DNA of 64,000 nucleotides from assembly GCF_016613415.1 (NCBI RefSeq), contig NZ_JACWCT010000058.1, forward strand, positions 24,839 to 88,838, given 5' to 3'. Shown here in pieces: positions 45,283 to 54,015 of the stretch. Below the pieces are notes generated by a model. The model did not search any database. It was not told the DNA's origin and worked only from the letters and a program-made list of their open reading frames with translations. Origin of the DNA: Methylobacterium ajmalii. GTDB taxonomy: Bacteria > Pseudomonadota > Alphaproteobacteria > Rhizobiales > Beijerinckiaceae. The number at the start of each line of letters is the position of its first letter. The first letter of the stretch is position 1. Both the position numbers and the translations under genes were made by a program.

Positions 45283-45861
45283 TTACCGCTCCTCGGCCTT
45301 GACCCACTTGATCACCCGCGGCGGCTCGTAGGCGCGGATCCGCGCCACGAGGTCGGCCGGTTCGGTGCCGACGATCAGCATCGCCCGGTGCGGCTCGCGC
45401 ACGAAGCCCTCCTCAACCACGGAGTCGAGGAAGCCCAGCAGCCCGTCGTAGAAGCCGCCGGCATTGAACACCGCGAGCGGCTTCCTGTGGTAGCCGAGCT
45501 GGGCCCAGGTCCAGACCTCGAACATCTCCTCGAAGGTGCCCAGCCCCCCGGGCAGCGCCACGAAGCCCTCGGCGAGGTCGGCCATCATCGCCTTGCGCTC
45601 GTGCATCGAGGCGACGACGCGCAGATCGGTCAGGCCGCGATGCGCGGTCTCCTTCTCGACCAGGGCCTGGGGCATGATGCCGGTGACCCGGCCGCCGGTA
45701 CCGAGCGCGCCGTCGGCCACCGCCCCCATCAGCCCGACCTTGCCGCCGCCATAGACCAGCTCGATCCCGGCTTCGGCGAAGTGGCGCCCGAGCGCGGTCG
45801 CCGCCTCGCGGTAGAGCGGACGGGCCCCGTCGCTGGAGCCGCAGAACACGCAGAGACGCAT
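45283..45861 (-). CDS. LOG family protein (TIGR00730), nucleoside 5'-monophosphate phosphoribohydrolase type
   Basis: 192 residues, Rossmann-like. It begins [20 protein letters not shown] and has [20 protein letters not shown] and the hallmark [20 protein letters not shown] (PGGxGTxxE), with SMHERKAMM supplying the conserved Arg/Lys. LOG enzymes remove ribose 5-phosphate from cytokinin nucleotides or other nucleoside monophosphates. A role in cytokinin release is plausible in a plant-associated methylobacterium, but AMP or IMP may be the physiological substrate. Monocistronic, followed by palindromic element C on its 5' side. Confidence 0.9.
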   Translation of the reverse strand: MRLCVFCGSSDGARPLYREAATALGRHFAEAGIELVYGGGKVGLMGAVADGALGTGGRVTGIMPQALVEKETAHRGLTDLRVVASMHERKAMMADLAEGFVALPGGLGTFEEMFEVWTWAQLGYHRKPLAVFNAGGFYDGLLGFLDSVVEEGFVREPHRAMLIVGTEPADLVARIRAYEPPRVIKWVKAEER

Positions 45862-45916
45862 GGTGGTTCTTCCTGTCGATCGAAAACCGGGATCGGCTTG
45901 AACGTCATCCCATCCA

Positions 45917-46042
45917 CGGCCTCATCCTGAGGTGTCGGTCGATCGAAGATGGACTGACCTCGAAGGAGGGCTCCAGAAACCGGTGTGACTTCTGGAGCCC
46001 TCCTTCGAGGCCCACTGACGTGGGCACCTCAGGATGAGGCCG
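45917..46042. repeat. Palindromic intergenic element C
   Basis: An 18-bp outer pair (CGGCCTCATCCTGAGGTG at 45917-45934, reverse complement at 46025-46042) surrounds a 21-bp perfect inner pair (45958-45978 with 45990-46010) separated by 11 nt. The CCTCATCCTGAGG core is itself nearly palindromic. This motif is well known as an intergenic repeat in Rhizobiales genomes. It lies between the LOG gene and the end of leuB. Confidence 0.85.
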
Positions 46043-46078
46043 CGGGTGGGAGTGACCGTATCGCGGCCCAGCGAGATC

Positions 46079-47185
46079 TCAGCCCGCCAGCGCCTGCAGC
46101 TCGCGCACGATGGCGTCGCCCATCTCGGTCGTGCCGACCGCGTTGGTGCCCGGCCCGGCGATGTCGCGGGTGCGGGTGCCGGCGGCGAGCGTGCGGGTGA
46201 TCGCGCCCTCGAGCTGGTCGGCGGCCTCGAGCAGGCCGAACGAGTAGCGCAGCGCCATCGCCAGCGAGCCGATCATGGCGATCGGGTTGGCGAGGTTCTG
46301 GCCGGCGATGTCGGGGGCCGAGCCGTGGACCGGCTCGTAGAGGGCGCGCCGCGTGCCGTTCTCGACCGCGCCGAGCGAGGCGGAGGGCAGCATGCCGAGC
46401 GAACCGGTCAGCATCGCGGCCACGTCCGACAGGATGTCGCCGAACAGGTTGTCGGTGACGAGCACGTCGTACTGCTTGGGGTTGCGCACGAGCTGCATGG
46501 CGCAGTTGTCGGCCAGCACGTGCTCCAGCCCGACGTCGGAATATTGCTCGGCATGGAGCTTGGTGACGGTCTCCTTCCACAGCACGCCGGTCTTCATCAC
46601 GTTGTGCTTCTCGGCCGAGGCGACCCTGTTGCGGCGCTTGCGGGCGAGGTCGAAGGCGACCGCGGCGATCCGCTCGATCTCGCCGGTGGTGTAGATCTGG
46701 GTGTCGACCGCGCGCTTCTGGCCGTCCTCCAGGGTCACGATCTCCTTCGGCTCGCCGAAATAGACGCCGCCGGTGAGCTCGCGCACGATGACGATGTCGA
46801 GGCCCTCGACCAGCTCGCGCTTGAGCGCCGAGGCCTCGGCGAGCGCCGGGTAGCAGATCGCCGGGCGCAGGTTGGCGAACAGGCCCAGGTCCTTGCGCAG
46901 GCGAAGCAGGCCCGCCTCGGGGCGCTTGGCGTAGGACACGCCGGCCCATTTCGGCCCGCCGACGGCGCCGAACAGCACCGCGTCGGCGGCCTTGGCCCGG
47001 TCCATCGCGGCTTCCGACAGCGGCACGCCGTGGGCGTCGATGGCAGCACCGCCGACGAGGTCGGTCTCGGTCTCGAACTGCGCGATCCCGGCGCGGGTGA
47101 ACCAGGCCAGGACCTTGGAGACTTCCTGCGCCACCTCGGGGCCGATGCCGTCGCCGGGCAGGAGCAGGATCTTGTGCGTGGCCAT
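46079..47185 (-). CDS. leuB: 3-isopropylmalate dehydrogenase
   Basis: 368 residues. [20 protein letters not shown] at the N-terminus; substrate-binding arginines in [40 protein letters not shown]; metal-binding [23 protein letters not shown]-binding [20 protein letters not shown]. It oxidatively decarboxylates 3-isopropylmalate to 2-oxoisocaproate in leucine biosynthesis, in the cytoplasm as a dimer. It lies 70 bp downstream of the prenyl synthase gene on the same strand. leuC and leuD are not nearby, which is usual for this lineage. Confidence 0.96.
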   Translation of the reverse strand: MATHKILLLPGDGIGPEVAQEVSKVLAWFTRAGIAQFETETDLVGGAAIDAHGVPLSEAAMDRAKAADAVLFGAVGGPKWAGVSYAKRPEAGLLRLRKDLGLFANLRPAICYPALAEASALKRELVEGLDIVIVRELTGGVYFGEPKEIVTLEDGQKRAVDTQIYTTGEIERIAAVAFDLARKRRNRVASAEKHNVMKTGVLWKETVTKLHAEQYSDVGLEHVLADNCAMQLVRNPKQYDVLVTDNLFGDILSDVAAMLTGSLGMLPSASLGAVENGTRRALYEPVHGSAPDIAGQNLANPIAMIGSLAMALRYSFGLLEAADQLEGAITRTLAAGTRTRDIAGPGTNAVGTTEMGDAIVRELQALAG

Positions 47186-47255
47186 GGCGTGGATCTTTCA
47201 AACCGGGAAGAGAGGGGAGGGCGGGAGGCGGTCCCCCCGCGGGAATCGAGGGATT

Positions 47256-48197
47256 TTAAGACTTTCGGGCGACGGTGAAGCGGGCGGCCTCGCACAACGT
47301 CGCGGCGGCCTCGCCCCAGGGCTTGAGCGCGGTCTCGCACTCGCCCACCAGGCGCTCGCACTCGGCACGCGCCCCGTCGAGGCCGAGGCGGTCGACGAGG
47401 GTGGCCTTGCCGGCATCCTTGTCCTTGCCGGTGCGCTTGCCCATCGCCTCGGAGGAAGCCTCGCGGTCGAGGATGTCGTCGGCGACCTGGAAGGCCTGGC
47501 CGAGCGCGCGGCCGTAGGCGAGAAGCGCGCGGCGCTCCTCGGGCGAGGCGCCGCCGACGAGCGCGCCGGCATCGACCGAGAAGGCCAGGATGGCGCCGGT
47601 CTTCATCGCCTGGAGCTGGAGCGTGGCGTCGACGTCGAGATTGGCCGGGCCGAAGCGCCCCTCCGCCCCGAGATCGAGGAGCTGGCCGCCGACCATGCCG
47701 CCGAGGCCCGAGGCGCGCGCGAGGCCGAGCACCAGTTCGGCGCGGATCAGCGGATCGGCCTGCCAGGCCGGATCGGCGACGATCTCGAAGGCCAGCGTCT
47801 GGAGCGCGTCGCCGACCAGGATCGCCGTCGCCTCGTCGTACTTCTTGTGCACGGTCGGCTGGCCGCGGCGCAGGTCGTCGTCGTCCATCGCCGGCAGGTC
47901 GTCGTGGACGAGCGAGTAGCAATGGACCAGCTCGACGCCGGCGCCCGCCGCCATCGCGCCCTCGAACGGGCCGCCGAGCATCCGGGCGGTCTCGATCGCG
48001 AGGAACGGGCGCAGGCGCTTGCCGCCGTTGAGCACGGCGTGGCGCATCGCCTCCATCAGCCGGGGCGGCCGGGCGATCTCGCCCGCCTGCACGCCGTCGC
48101 CGAGGCGCTCGGCGAGGAAGCCTTCGGTGCTCTTGGCGACGGCGGCGAGCCGCGCCGTGAAATCGCCTGCCTGCGGGTATCCTGTGGTGCCGGCCAT
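47256..48197 (-). CDS. ispA: Polyprenyl (farnesyl/geranylgeranyl) diphosphate synthase
   Basis: 313 residues from ATG 48195-48197, with AGGAAAATACG upstream. Allylic-substrate motifs: NGGKRLRPFLAIETARMLGG, first Asp-rich motif SLVHDDLPAMDDDDLRRGQP (about 96-115), GDALQTLAFEIV and second motif AFQVADDILDREASSEAMGK. The insertion of two residues in the first motif (DDLPAMDDDD) is typical of bacterial farnesyl diphosphate synthases. It makes C15, possibly C20, prenyl chains for quinones, carotenoids and hopanoids. Divergent from mtgA with 55 bp between starts. Confidence 0.92.
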   Translation of the reverse strand: MAGTTGYPQAGDFTARLAAVAKSTEGFLAERLGDGVQAGEIARPPRLMEAMRHAVLNGGKRLRPFLAIETARMLGGPFEGAMAAGAGVELVHCYSLVHDDLPAMDDDDLRRGQPTVHKKYDEATAILVGDALQTLAFEIVADPAWQADPLIRAELVLGLARASGLGGMVGGQLLDLGAEGRFGPANLDVDATLQLQAMKTGAILAFSVDAGALVGGASPEERRALLAYGRALGQAFQVADDILDREASSEAMGKRTGKDKDAGKATLVDRLGLDGARAECERLVGECETALKPWGEAAATLCEAARFTVARKS

Positions 48198-48252
48198 CGT
48201 ATTTTCCTGGGGACGGCCCGGCGTCGTGTGCTGCGGGGCCCGCGTTGACGTC

Positions 48253-49080
48253 ATGGTGTCCTCGTATCGACGGGCACGCCGAGAGGAGGGTCGGATTCAG
48301 GAGCCGCGCGTCACGGCGGACCGCGACGGGGCTGGCCGGGACGGGAACGTCCTGCGGCCGCTGCGCCGCCTGGAGCCGAGCCACGCGCCGGTCGCCGGCA
48401 GCGCGACGCGGGCCCGCGGGCGGCGGGTGCTGCGCGCCGTGCTCCTCGTGCCCGTCATGGCGGTCGTCCTCGTCCTGGTCCTGGCGCTCGTCTATCGCGC
48501 GCTGACCCCGCCCTCAACCCTGATGCTCGGCCGCTGGGTCACGCTCCAGCCGGTGAGCCGCATCGCGGTGCCGCTGGAGGCGATCGCCCCGGCGCTGGTC
48601 CAGGGCGTCGTCGCCTCCGAGGACCAGCGCCTGTGCCTGCACGGCGGCGTCGACTGGGACGCGCTGTGGAGCGTCGTCGACGACGAGGACGGCCCGAGCC
48701 GCGGCGCCTCCACGGTGACGATGCAGACGGTGAAGAACGTCTTCCTGTGGCCGGGACGCTCCTACCTGCGAAAAGCTCTCGAGATCCCGCTGGCGCTGAT
48801 GGTCGACTTGGTCTGGGGCAAGCGCCGGACGATGGAGATCTACCTCAACGTCGCCGAGTGGGGCGAGGGGATCTTCGGGGCCGAGGCCGCCGCTCGGCAC
48901 TGGTTCGGCAAGTCGGCCCGCGACCTCACCCGGGGCGAGGCGGCGATGCTGGTCGCCATCCTGCCCAACCCCATCCTGCGCAACCCGCGCCGCCCGACCC
49001 GGGGCTTGCGGGCGATCGCGAACCGGATCCAGGGGCGGACGAGCGGGATCGGGGGCCTGAGCCAGTGCGTGCGGCCGTGA
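48253..49080 (+). CDS. mtgA: Monofunctional biosynthetic peptidoglycan transglycosylase
   Basis: 275 residues from ATG 48253 (GTG 48256 is also possible). A basic cytoplasmic leader of ~55 residues, longer than usual, precedes one membrane helix (about 58-82, RRVLRAVLLVPVMAVVLVLV). The GT51 domain has VVASEDQRLCLHGGVDWDAL (catalytic Glu), RGASTVTMQTVKNVFLWPGR, SYLRKALEIPLA and KRRTMEIYLNVAEWGEGIFG (second Glu), then AEAAARHWFGKSARDLTRGE. It polymerises lipid II into glycan strands at the membrane and has no transpeptidase domain. Confidence 0.94.
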   Translation: MVSSYRRARREEGRIQEPRVTADRDGAGRDGNVLRPLRRLEPSHAPVAGSATRARGRRVLRAVLLVPVMAVVLVLVLALVYRALTPPSTLMLGRWVTLQPVSRIAVPLEAIAPALVQGVVASEDQRLCLHGGVDWDALWSVVDDEDGPSRGASTVTMQTVKNVFLWPGRSYLRKALEIPLALMVDLVWGKRRTMEIYLNVAEWGEGIFGAEAAARHWFGKSARDLTRGEAAMLVAILPNPILRNPRRPTRGLRAIANRIQGRTSGIGGLSQCVRP

Positions 49081-49154
49081 CGTCCCGTGCCGGAGGCATC
49101 TATCCGCGGCGTCCGCCTTGGGACGTCGCGATCATTTCGAGGCGGGAGAGAGCG

Positions 49155-50168
49155 ATGGCGGGCCGCAGAGTTCGTGCGATCCGGGCCGCCGGCATCGGGG
49201 CCATCGCGTTCCTGGCGGCGTCGCTCCCCGTGCCGGCCCGGGCCAACGACAGCGCCGCCGCCCTCGACGCCGGCGGCCTCGTGCTGGTGCGCGACCCGGA
49301 CATCGCGCTCGCCAGCGAGGACCTGCGCATCGGCCTCGACCGCATCACGGTCGACTACGTCTTCCGCAACCGGGCCTCCGCGCCCAAGACCGTGCGGGTC
49401 GCCTTCCCGCTGCCGGCCATCGACGGGGCGCAGCTCGCGATGAGCGCGCTCGACCTGCCCCATGCCGACCGGGCGAACTTCGTCGGCTTCACGGTGACGG
49501 TCGACGGCGCGCCGGTGACGCCGCTCCTGGAGGAGCGGGCCCATCTCGGCACGAACGAGGTGACCGGTTTGCTCGCCCGCCACGGCCTGCCGCTCAACCC
49601 GCTGCGGCGCGCGGACCTGGCGGCGGCGCTCGCGCGCCTGTCGCCGGCGGTGCTCGGGGAGCTGGAGAAGGCCGGCCTGCTCTCGGAGGCCAAGGCCGAT
49701 GCGGAGGGCCTGTGGCGCAGCGAGGCGAAGTTCCACTGGGAGCAGACCTTCCCGGCCGGCCGCGAGCTGCACGTCTCCCACGCCTACGTCCCCGTCACGG
49801 GCAACCACCTGCTCTCGCGCGAGGAGGCGGCCACCCCCGCCTACCGCGCCCGCTACTGCCTCGACGAGGCCGGCCTCGCCGGGGTGCGGCGCCTGATCGC
49901 CGCCTCGCCGATGAAGGAGCAGGGCCTGACCCGGGCGATCGAGGTGCCCTACATCGTGACGACGGCGCGCAACTGGGCCGGGCGCATCGGCCGCTTCACC
50001 CTGACGGTGGACAAGGGCAGCCCGGCCGCGCTCGTCAGCTTCTGCCGCACCGGCGTGCGCAAGACGGGACCGACCACCTTCGTGTGGGAGGCGACGGATT
50101 ACGCGCCGGATTCCGACCTGCGGATCCTGATCGTCTCGAACGACGACGGAGCCTTCGGCATCCGCTGA
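49155..50168 (+). CDS. DUF4424 family periplasmic protein
   Basis: 337 residues from ATG 49155 with GGGAG upstream. Signal peptide 1-32 (ending ...LPVPARA-NDS). The N-terminal domain matches DUF4424: NDSAAALDAGGLVLVRDPDI, IALASEDLRIGLDRITVDYV and FRNRASAPKTVRVAFPLPAI. A later conserved block is KFHWEQTFPAGRELHVSHAY with VPVTG. Two Cys (YCLDEAG and FCRTGV) could pair. DUF4424 proteins are beta-rich envelope proteins of unknown role. It lies 74 bp after mtgA, and a shared transcript is possible. Confidence 0.82.
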   Translation: MAGRRVRAIRAAGIGAIAFLAASLPVPARANDSAAALDAGGLVLVRDPDIALASEDLRIGLDRITVDYVFRNRASAPKTVRVAFPLPAIDGAQLAMSALDLPHADRANFVGFTVTVDGAPVTPLLEERAHLGTNEVTGLLARHGLPLNPLRRADLAAALARLSPAVLGELEKAGLLSEAKADAEGLWRSEAKFHWEQTFPAGRELHVSHAYVPVTGNHLLSREEAATPAYRARYCLDEAGLAGVRRLIAASPMKEQGLTRAIEVPYIVTTARNWAGRIGRFTLTVDKGSPAALVSFCRTGVRKTGPTTFVWEATDYAPDSDLRILIVSNDDGAFGIR

Positions 50169-50300
50169 GCCGGCCCGTCGCCCCGCGGTTCACGCGACTT
50201 TCCCTCGCGGCCGCCCGGAACGGGGCTGGCGCGGCGGCCTTTCCCCCCGTAACACGGCCCCGCCCGCCCGAGCGGCGCGGCCCTTGAAAAGGGAAGCACG

Positions 50301-50642
50301 ATGTTCACTCTCGAGATCGACGGCACGGCCGTCGCCATCATCCGGTCGAACGAGGAGCGGGCCCGGGAGCTTCTCGAGGTCGAGGGTTTCCAGGACGACC
50401 TGCGCACCATGAAGAGCGATGGCCGCCCGCTGTGGACGGGCAAGGTCGAGTCGCTGAAGCTGCGCCCCGCGACCGAGGACGAGGTCGAGACCTTCGAGGA
50501 CTCGATGGACGACGAGGATTTCGAGGACGAGGACGAGCCCAAGGCCGCCAATGACAGCCAGGGCGAGACCGACGACGAGGACGAGGAGGACGACGTCGAC
50601 ATCCTGTTCCTCGTCGACATCGACGACGAGGACGAGGCGTAA
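50301..50642 (+). CDS. Highly acidic small cytoplasmic protein
   Basis: 113 residues. The first ~70 form a compact domain (MFTLEIDGTAVAIIRSNEER, ARELLEVEGFQDDLRTMKSD, GRPLWTGKVESLKLRPATED). The last 40 are almost wholly Asp/Glu (EDSMDDEDFEDEDEP, TDDEDEEDDVDILFLVDIDD). Such tails can mimic nucleic acid or bind cations. It is common as an unassigned protein in Methylobacterium relatives. It ends at a strong terminator. Confidence 0.75.
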   Translation: MFTLEIDGTAVAIIRSNEERARELLEVEGFQDDLRTMKSDGRPLWTGKVESLKLRPATEDEVETFEDSMDDEDFEDEDEPKAANDSQGETDDEDEEDDVDILFLVDIDDEDEA

Positions 50643-50688
50643 GACGCCCCGCGGCCGGCGTCCCGCCGGTCGCATCTTTCCTGTCCGA

Positions 50689-50720
50689 GGCCCGCTCCGT
50701 CGCCGGAGCGGGCCTTTTTT
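50689..50720 (+). terminator. Rho-independent terminator
   Basis: Perfect 10-bp stem GGCCCGCTCC/GGAGCGGGCC (50689-50698, 50705-50714), 6-nt loop, followed by six T. It is the clearest intrinsic terminator in the window and lies between the acidic-protein gene and convergent argG. Confidence 0.92.
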
Positions 50721-50723
50721 CGC

Positions 50724-51965
50724 CTACGCGCCCAGCTTGCGCTTGCGCTGGCCGAGCGTGCGCAGGCGCAGCGCGTTGAGCTTGATGAAGCCCGCCGCGT
50801 CGCGGTGGTCGTAGGCGACCGCGCCCTCCTCGAAGGTGACGAGGTCCTGGTCGTAGAGCGAGTTCGGGCTCTCGCGGCCGATGACGTGGACGCCGCCCTT
50901 GTAGAGCTTCAGCCGCACCGTGCCGGTGACCATCTCCTGGCTCTTGTCGATCAGCGCCTGGAGCATCTCGCGCTCGGGGCTGAACCAGAAGCCGTTGTAG
51001 ATCAGCTCGGCGTAGCGCGGCATCAGCTCGTCCTTGAGGTGCGCCGCGCCGCGGTCGAGGGTGATCGACTCGATCGCCCGGTGGGCCGGCAGCAGGATGG
51101 TGCCGCCGGGGGTCTCGTACATGCCGCGGCTCTTCATGCCGACGAAGCGGTTCTCGACGAGGTCGAGGCGGCCGATGCCGTTGGCCCGGCCGAGCTCGTT
51201 GAGCTTGGCGAGCAGTGTGGCCGGCGACAGCGTCTCACCGTCGATCGAGACCGCGTCGCCGCGCTCGAAGCCGATGGTGATGATCGTCGGCGTGTCGGGC
51301 GCCTCCTCGGGCGACAGGGTGCGCGAGTAGACGTAGTCGGGAACGTCCTGCGCCGGATCCTCCAGCACCTTGCCCTCGGAGGAGGCGTGCAGGAGGTTGG
51401 CGTCGACCGAGAACGGCGCCTCGCCGCGCTTGTCCTTGGCGATCGGGATCTGGTGCTGCTCGGCAAACGCGATCAGCGATTCGCGCGAGCGGAAATCCCA
51501 CTCGCGCCACGGGGCGATCACCGTCACGTCGGGCTTCAGCGCGTAGTAGCCGAGCTCGAACCGGACCTGGTCGTTGCCCTTCCCGGTGGCGCCGTGGGAC
51601 ACAGCATCCGCCCCGACGCGCTCGGCGATCTCGATCTGCTTCTTGGCGATCAGAGGGCGGGCGATCGAGGTGCCGAGCAGATAGATGCCCTCGTACTGGG
51701 CATTGGCCCGGAACATCGGGAAGACGTAGTCGCGGACGAATTCCTCGCGCAGGTCCTCGATGAAGATGTTCTCGGGCTTGATGCCGAGCAGCTCCGCCTT
51801 CTTGCGGGCCGGCTCCAGCTCCTCGCCCTGGCCGAGATCGGCGGTGAACGTCACCACCTCGCAGCCATAGGTGGTCTGGAGCCACTTGAGGATGATCGAG
51901 GTGTCGAGGCCGCCCGAGTAGGCGAGCACGACCTTCTTCACGCGCTTCTGGGGCTGGTCGGACAT
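50724..51965 (-). CDS. argG: Argininosuccinate synthase
   Basis: 413 residues. ATP-pyrophosphatase loop [20 protein letters not shown] (about 12-31), [59 protein letters not shown] (citrulline/aspartate site), and a C-terminal oligomerisation tail. It joins citrulline and aspartate using ATP in arginine biosynthesis; cytoplasmic tetramer. Start ATG 51963-51965. Convergent with the acidic-protein gene across the terminator; divergent from the isomerase-like gene. Confidence 0.97.
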   Translation of the reverse strand: MSDQPQKRVKKVVLAYSGGLDTSIILKWLQTTYGCEVVTFTADLGQGEELEPARKKAELLGIKPENIFIEDLREEFVRDYVFPMFRANAQYEGIYLLGTSIARPLIAKKQIEIAERVGADAVSHGATGKGNDQVRFELGYYALKPDVTVIAPWREWDFRSRESLIAFAEQHQIPIAKDKRGEAPFSVDANLLHASSEGKVLEDPAQDVPDYVYSRTLSPEEAPDTPTIITIGFERGDAVSIDGETLSPATLLAKLNELGRANGIGRLDLVENRFVGMKSRGMYETPGGTILLPAHRAIESITLDRGAAHLKDELMPRYAELIYNGFWFSPEREMLQALIDKSQEMVTGTVRLKLYKGGVHVIGRESPNSLYDQDLVTFEEGAVAYDHRDAAGFIKLNALRLRTLGQRKRKLGA

Positions 51966-52153
51966 GCGGGTCGGGCCTCGAGCAAAAAGGGAACTGAGTG
52001 AACGCGCCGGGGCTTAACAGCCCGGCCCGGCCGCGTGCAACCGCGTTGCCGAACTCCTCGCTCCGGCCCGTGGCGAAGCGACGCCCGGACCGGCGCTTGT
52101 GGGCGGGGCGCGCGGACGCGAAGGTGCCGGCTTCAGCCACACGGAGGGGTGCG

Positions 52154-52780
52154 ATGCCGCGCGGGCCCACGCTCGAATTCTGGTTCGAGTTCGCGTCGAC
52201 CTATTCCTACCTCGCCGCCATGCGGATCGAGGCGCTCGCCGAGGCGGCCGGGGTCACCCTGCGCTGGCGCCCGTTCCTGCTCGGGCCGGTCTTCGCCGCG
52301 CAGGGCTGGACCTCCTCGCCGTTCAACCTCTACCCGGCCAAGGGCCGCCACATGTGGCGCGACCTCGCCCGCGAGGCCGCCCGCCTCGGCCTGCCGCCTG
52401 TGGTGCGGCCCGAGAGCTTTCCCCAGAACAGCCTGGCGGCGACCCGGGTCGCGGTCCACGGCGCCGAGGAGCCGTGGATCGGGACCTACGTCCGGGCGGT
52501 CTACGATGCCGAGTTCGCCCGCGGCCAGTCGATCGCCGAGCCCGCCGCGGTCTCGAACCTCCTCAACGGCCTCGACCTCGACGGGCCGGCGCTGATCCGC
52601 GCCTCGACCCAGGAGCCGGTGAAGAGCCGCCTGCGCTCGATCGGCGAGGAGGCGAAGTCCCGCGGCCTGTTCGGCGCCCCGACCTTCCTCACCGAGGACG
52701 GCGAACTGTTCTGGGGCAACGACCGGCTGGAGCAGGCGCTCGCCTGGGCGATGGGCGAGCGGTCGGCGGGGATGCGCTGA
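52154..52780 (+). CDS. 2-hydroxychromene-2-carboxylate isomerase-like (DsbA-fold) protein
   Basis: 208 residues from ATG 52154, with GGAGGGG upstream; longer in-frame sequence to 51998 has no protein character. Kappa-class glutathione-transferase/HCCA isomerase features: LEFWFEFASTYSYLAAMRIE, LRWRPFLLGPVFAAQGWTSS, YMWRDLAREAARLG-like central helices and RGLFGAPTFLTEDGELFWGN, with DRLEQALAWA at the C-terminus. The Cys of DsbA is replaced (FASTYSY), so it is not an oxidoreductase. It may isomerise an aromatic intermediate with glutathione; the substrate is unknown. Confidence 0.88.
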   Translation: MPRGPTLEFWFEFASTYSYLAAMRIEALAEAAGVTLRWRPFLLGPVFAAQGWTSSPFNLYPAKGRHMWRDLAREAARLGLPPVVRPESFPQNSLAATRVAVHGAEEPWIGTYVRAVYDAEFARGQSIAEPAAVSNLLNGLDLDGPALIRASTQEPVKSRLRSIGEEAKSRGLFGAPTFLTEDGELFWGNDRLEQALAWAMGERSAGMR

Positions 52781-52784
52781 GCCT

Positions 52785-53225
52785 CTACTCCTTCTCGAGG
52801 ATCGACACCGTGCCGTCGCGTTCGACGACCGCGACCGCGACCTTGTCGAGGTCGTCGAGCTTCTCCTGGCGGGCGGCGGTGCGGATGTCGGCCTGCTGCA
52901 TGCGCAGGCGGCGCATCGCGGTCTCGTTCCAGCGGCCGTCGCGGAACACCACGATCGGGGTGCCGTCGACGATGCGCTCGAACCAGACGAAGCGCAGCTT
53001 CAGCCACGACACCGCGACGTGCATCAGCCCGACGGTGAAGAGCGCGCTCATCGCGCCGACGAACGAGCGGTCGTCGCCCAGCACGGCGCTGACCGAGAGG
53101 CCGCCGAACAGGAAGAGCACCACCATGTCGATCGGCGCCTGCTGGCTCGCGGTGCGGCGCCCGATCAGCCGGATCACGAACAGCACGATGATGTAGGCCG
53201 CCGCGGCCTTGAGGACGGTATTCAT
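52785..53225 (-). CDS. DUF421 (YetF-like) membrane protein
   Basis: 146 residues from ATG 53223-53225. Two or three membrane helices in the first 75 residues (VLKAAAAYIIVLFVIRLIG, IDMVVLFLFGGLSVSAVLGD, VGAMSALFTVGLMHVAVSWL). The cytoplasmic DUF421 domain follows: FERIVDGTPIVVFRDGRWNE, MRRLRMQQADIRTAARQEKL, VAVAVVERDGTVSILEKE. YetF-type proteins are poorly characterised. The dispersed repeat copy 2 forms its entire upstream region. Convergent and close (4 bp) to the isomerase-like gene. Confidence 0.88.
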   Translation of the reverse strand: MNTVLKAAAAYIIVLFVIRLIGRRTASQQAPIDMVVLFLFGGLSVSAVLGDDRSFVGAMSALFTVGLMHVAVSWLKLRFVWFERIVDGTPIVVFRDGRWNETAMRRLRMQQADIRTAARQEKLDDLDKVAVAVVERDGTVSILEKE

Positions 53226-53331
53226 CGCTAGAGCATTTTCCGACGAAGTGGAAACCGGTTCGTCGCAGAAAATGCGACAAAACAATGGCTTAGAGAGCTT
53301 CGCGATTGCAACGTGATCGTGGAGCGCGTTA
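53226..53331. repeat. Dispersed intergenic repeat, copy 2
   Basis: This is the reverse-complement counterpart of the block at 6726-6832 (shared cores AGAGCATTTTCCGACGAAG, CCGGTTCGTCG, AAAATGCGA-AAAACAATG, AGCTTCGCGATTGCA). It fills the gap between the DUF421 start and the stop of the upstream gene. The ACTTCGTCGG/CCGACGAAGT and TTCGTCG parts give hairpin potential. Confidence 0.8.
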
Positions 53332-53850
53332 GGGCACCGCGAATTGCGACCAGGACAGGGTCTCGCCCTCGTCGAGGCGAGCGGTGAGATCGACGGCGCC
53401 GCGGAAGCTCGGCGAGCCGGTGAAGCGGATCACCGCGTGCGTCTCGCCCTTGATCACCGGGAAGACGAGGCGGATGTTGCCCCCCGCCACCTGCCAGGTC
53501 TGGGGCCGCGGCGTGATGCTCTCGAGCCCGAACAGGTCGACGAGCTCCTTGGCGATCGTCACCGCGACCTGGTCGCCGCCGGGCGGCACCCGGGTGTCGA
53601 GCCGCACGATCGTCGGCGCCCCGAACCGGGCCACCGGCTCGTAGTGGATCACGATCGACCCGTCGCGGTTGGAGCGGGTGTGCTCGCTGAGGGGGCCGCG
53701 CCCGAGGAGGCCGAGGGCGCAGACGACCACGAAGGCCAGCATCAGCCAGCGTCCGGCGAGCTCCGCCCGGCGCCAGCGATCCTCGAAGCCGGGATAGAAG
53801 CCGGCGGCGATCTCCTCGCGCATCGGCGGATCGTCATGGATGACCTTCAC
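53329..53850 (-). CDS. Single-helix membrane protein of unknown function
   Basis: About 173 residues from GTG 53848-53850 (VKVIHDDPPMREEIAAGFYP), with GAGAGGGG upstream; the frame remains open to ATG 53931, so the start is uncertain. One membrane helix (about residues 35-53, LAGRWLMLAFVVVCALGLLG) is followed by a periplasmic beta-rich domain: DGSIVIHYEPVARFGAPTIV, RLDTRVPPGGDQVAVTIAKE, WQVAGGNIRLVFPVIKGETH, TGSPSFRGAVDLTARLDEGE. It is on the same strand as, and immediately upstream of, the DUF421 gene; the pair may act together. No family recognised. Confidence 0.65.
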   Translation of the reverse strand: MKVIHDDPPMREEIAAGFYPGFEDRWRRAELAGRWLMLAFVVVCALGLLGRGPLSEHTRSNRDGSIVIHYEPVARFGAPTIVRLDTRVPPGGDQVAVTIAKELVDLFGLESITPRPQTWQVAGGNIRLVFPVIKGETHAVIRFTGSPSFRGAVDLTARLDEGETLSWSQFAVP

Positions 53851-54015
53851 CGGGACCCCTCTCGTCGCGGGCGCCCCGTCGGCAGCGTCTCGCCGGGTCG
53901 CAGGCGACCGGACATAGTGCCCCCGCGTCATCCGGCCATCATCGGGCGCGGAGCGGCTGGTCCCGCGCCCGGGCCGGACCTACAATCGAACGCTGCGTCA
54001 ACCGGCCCCGCGACG

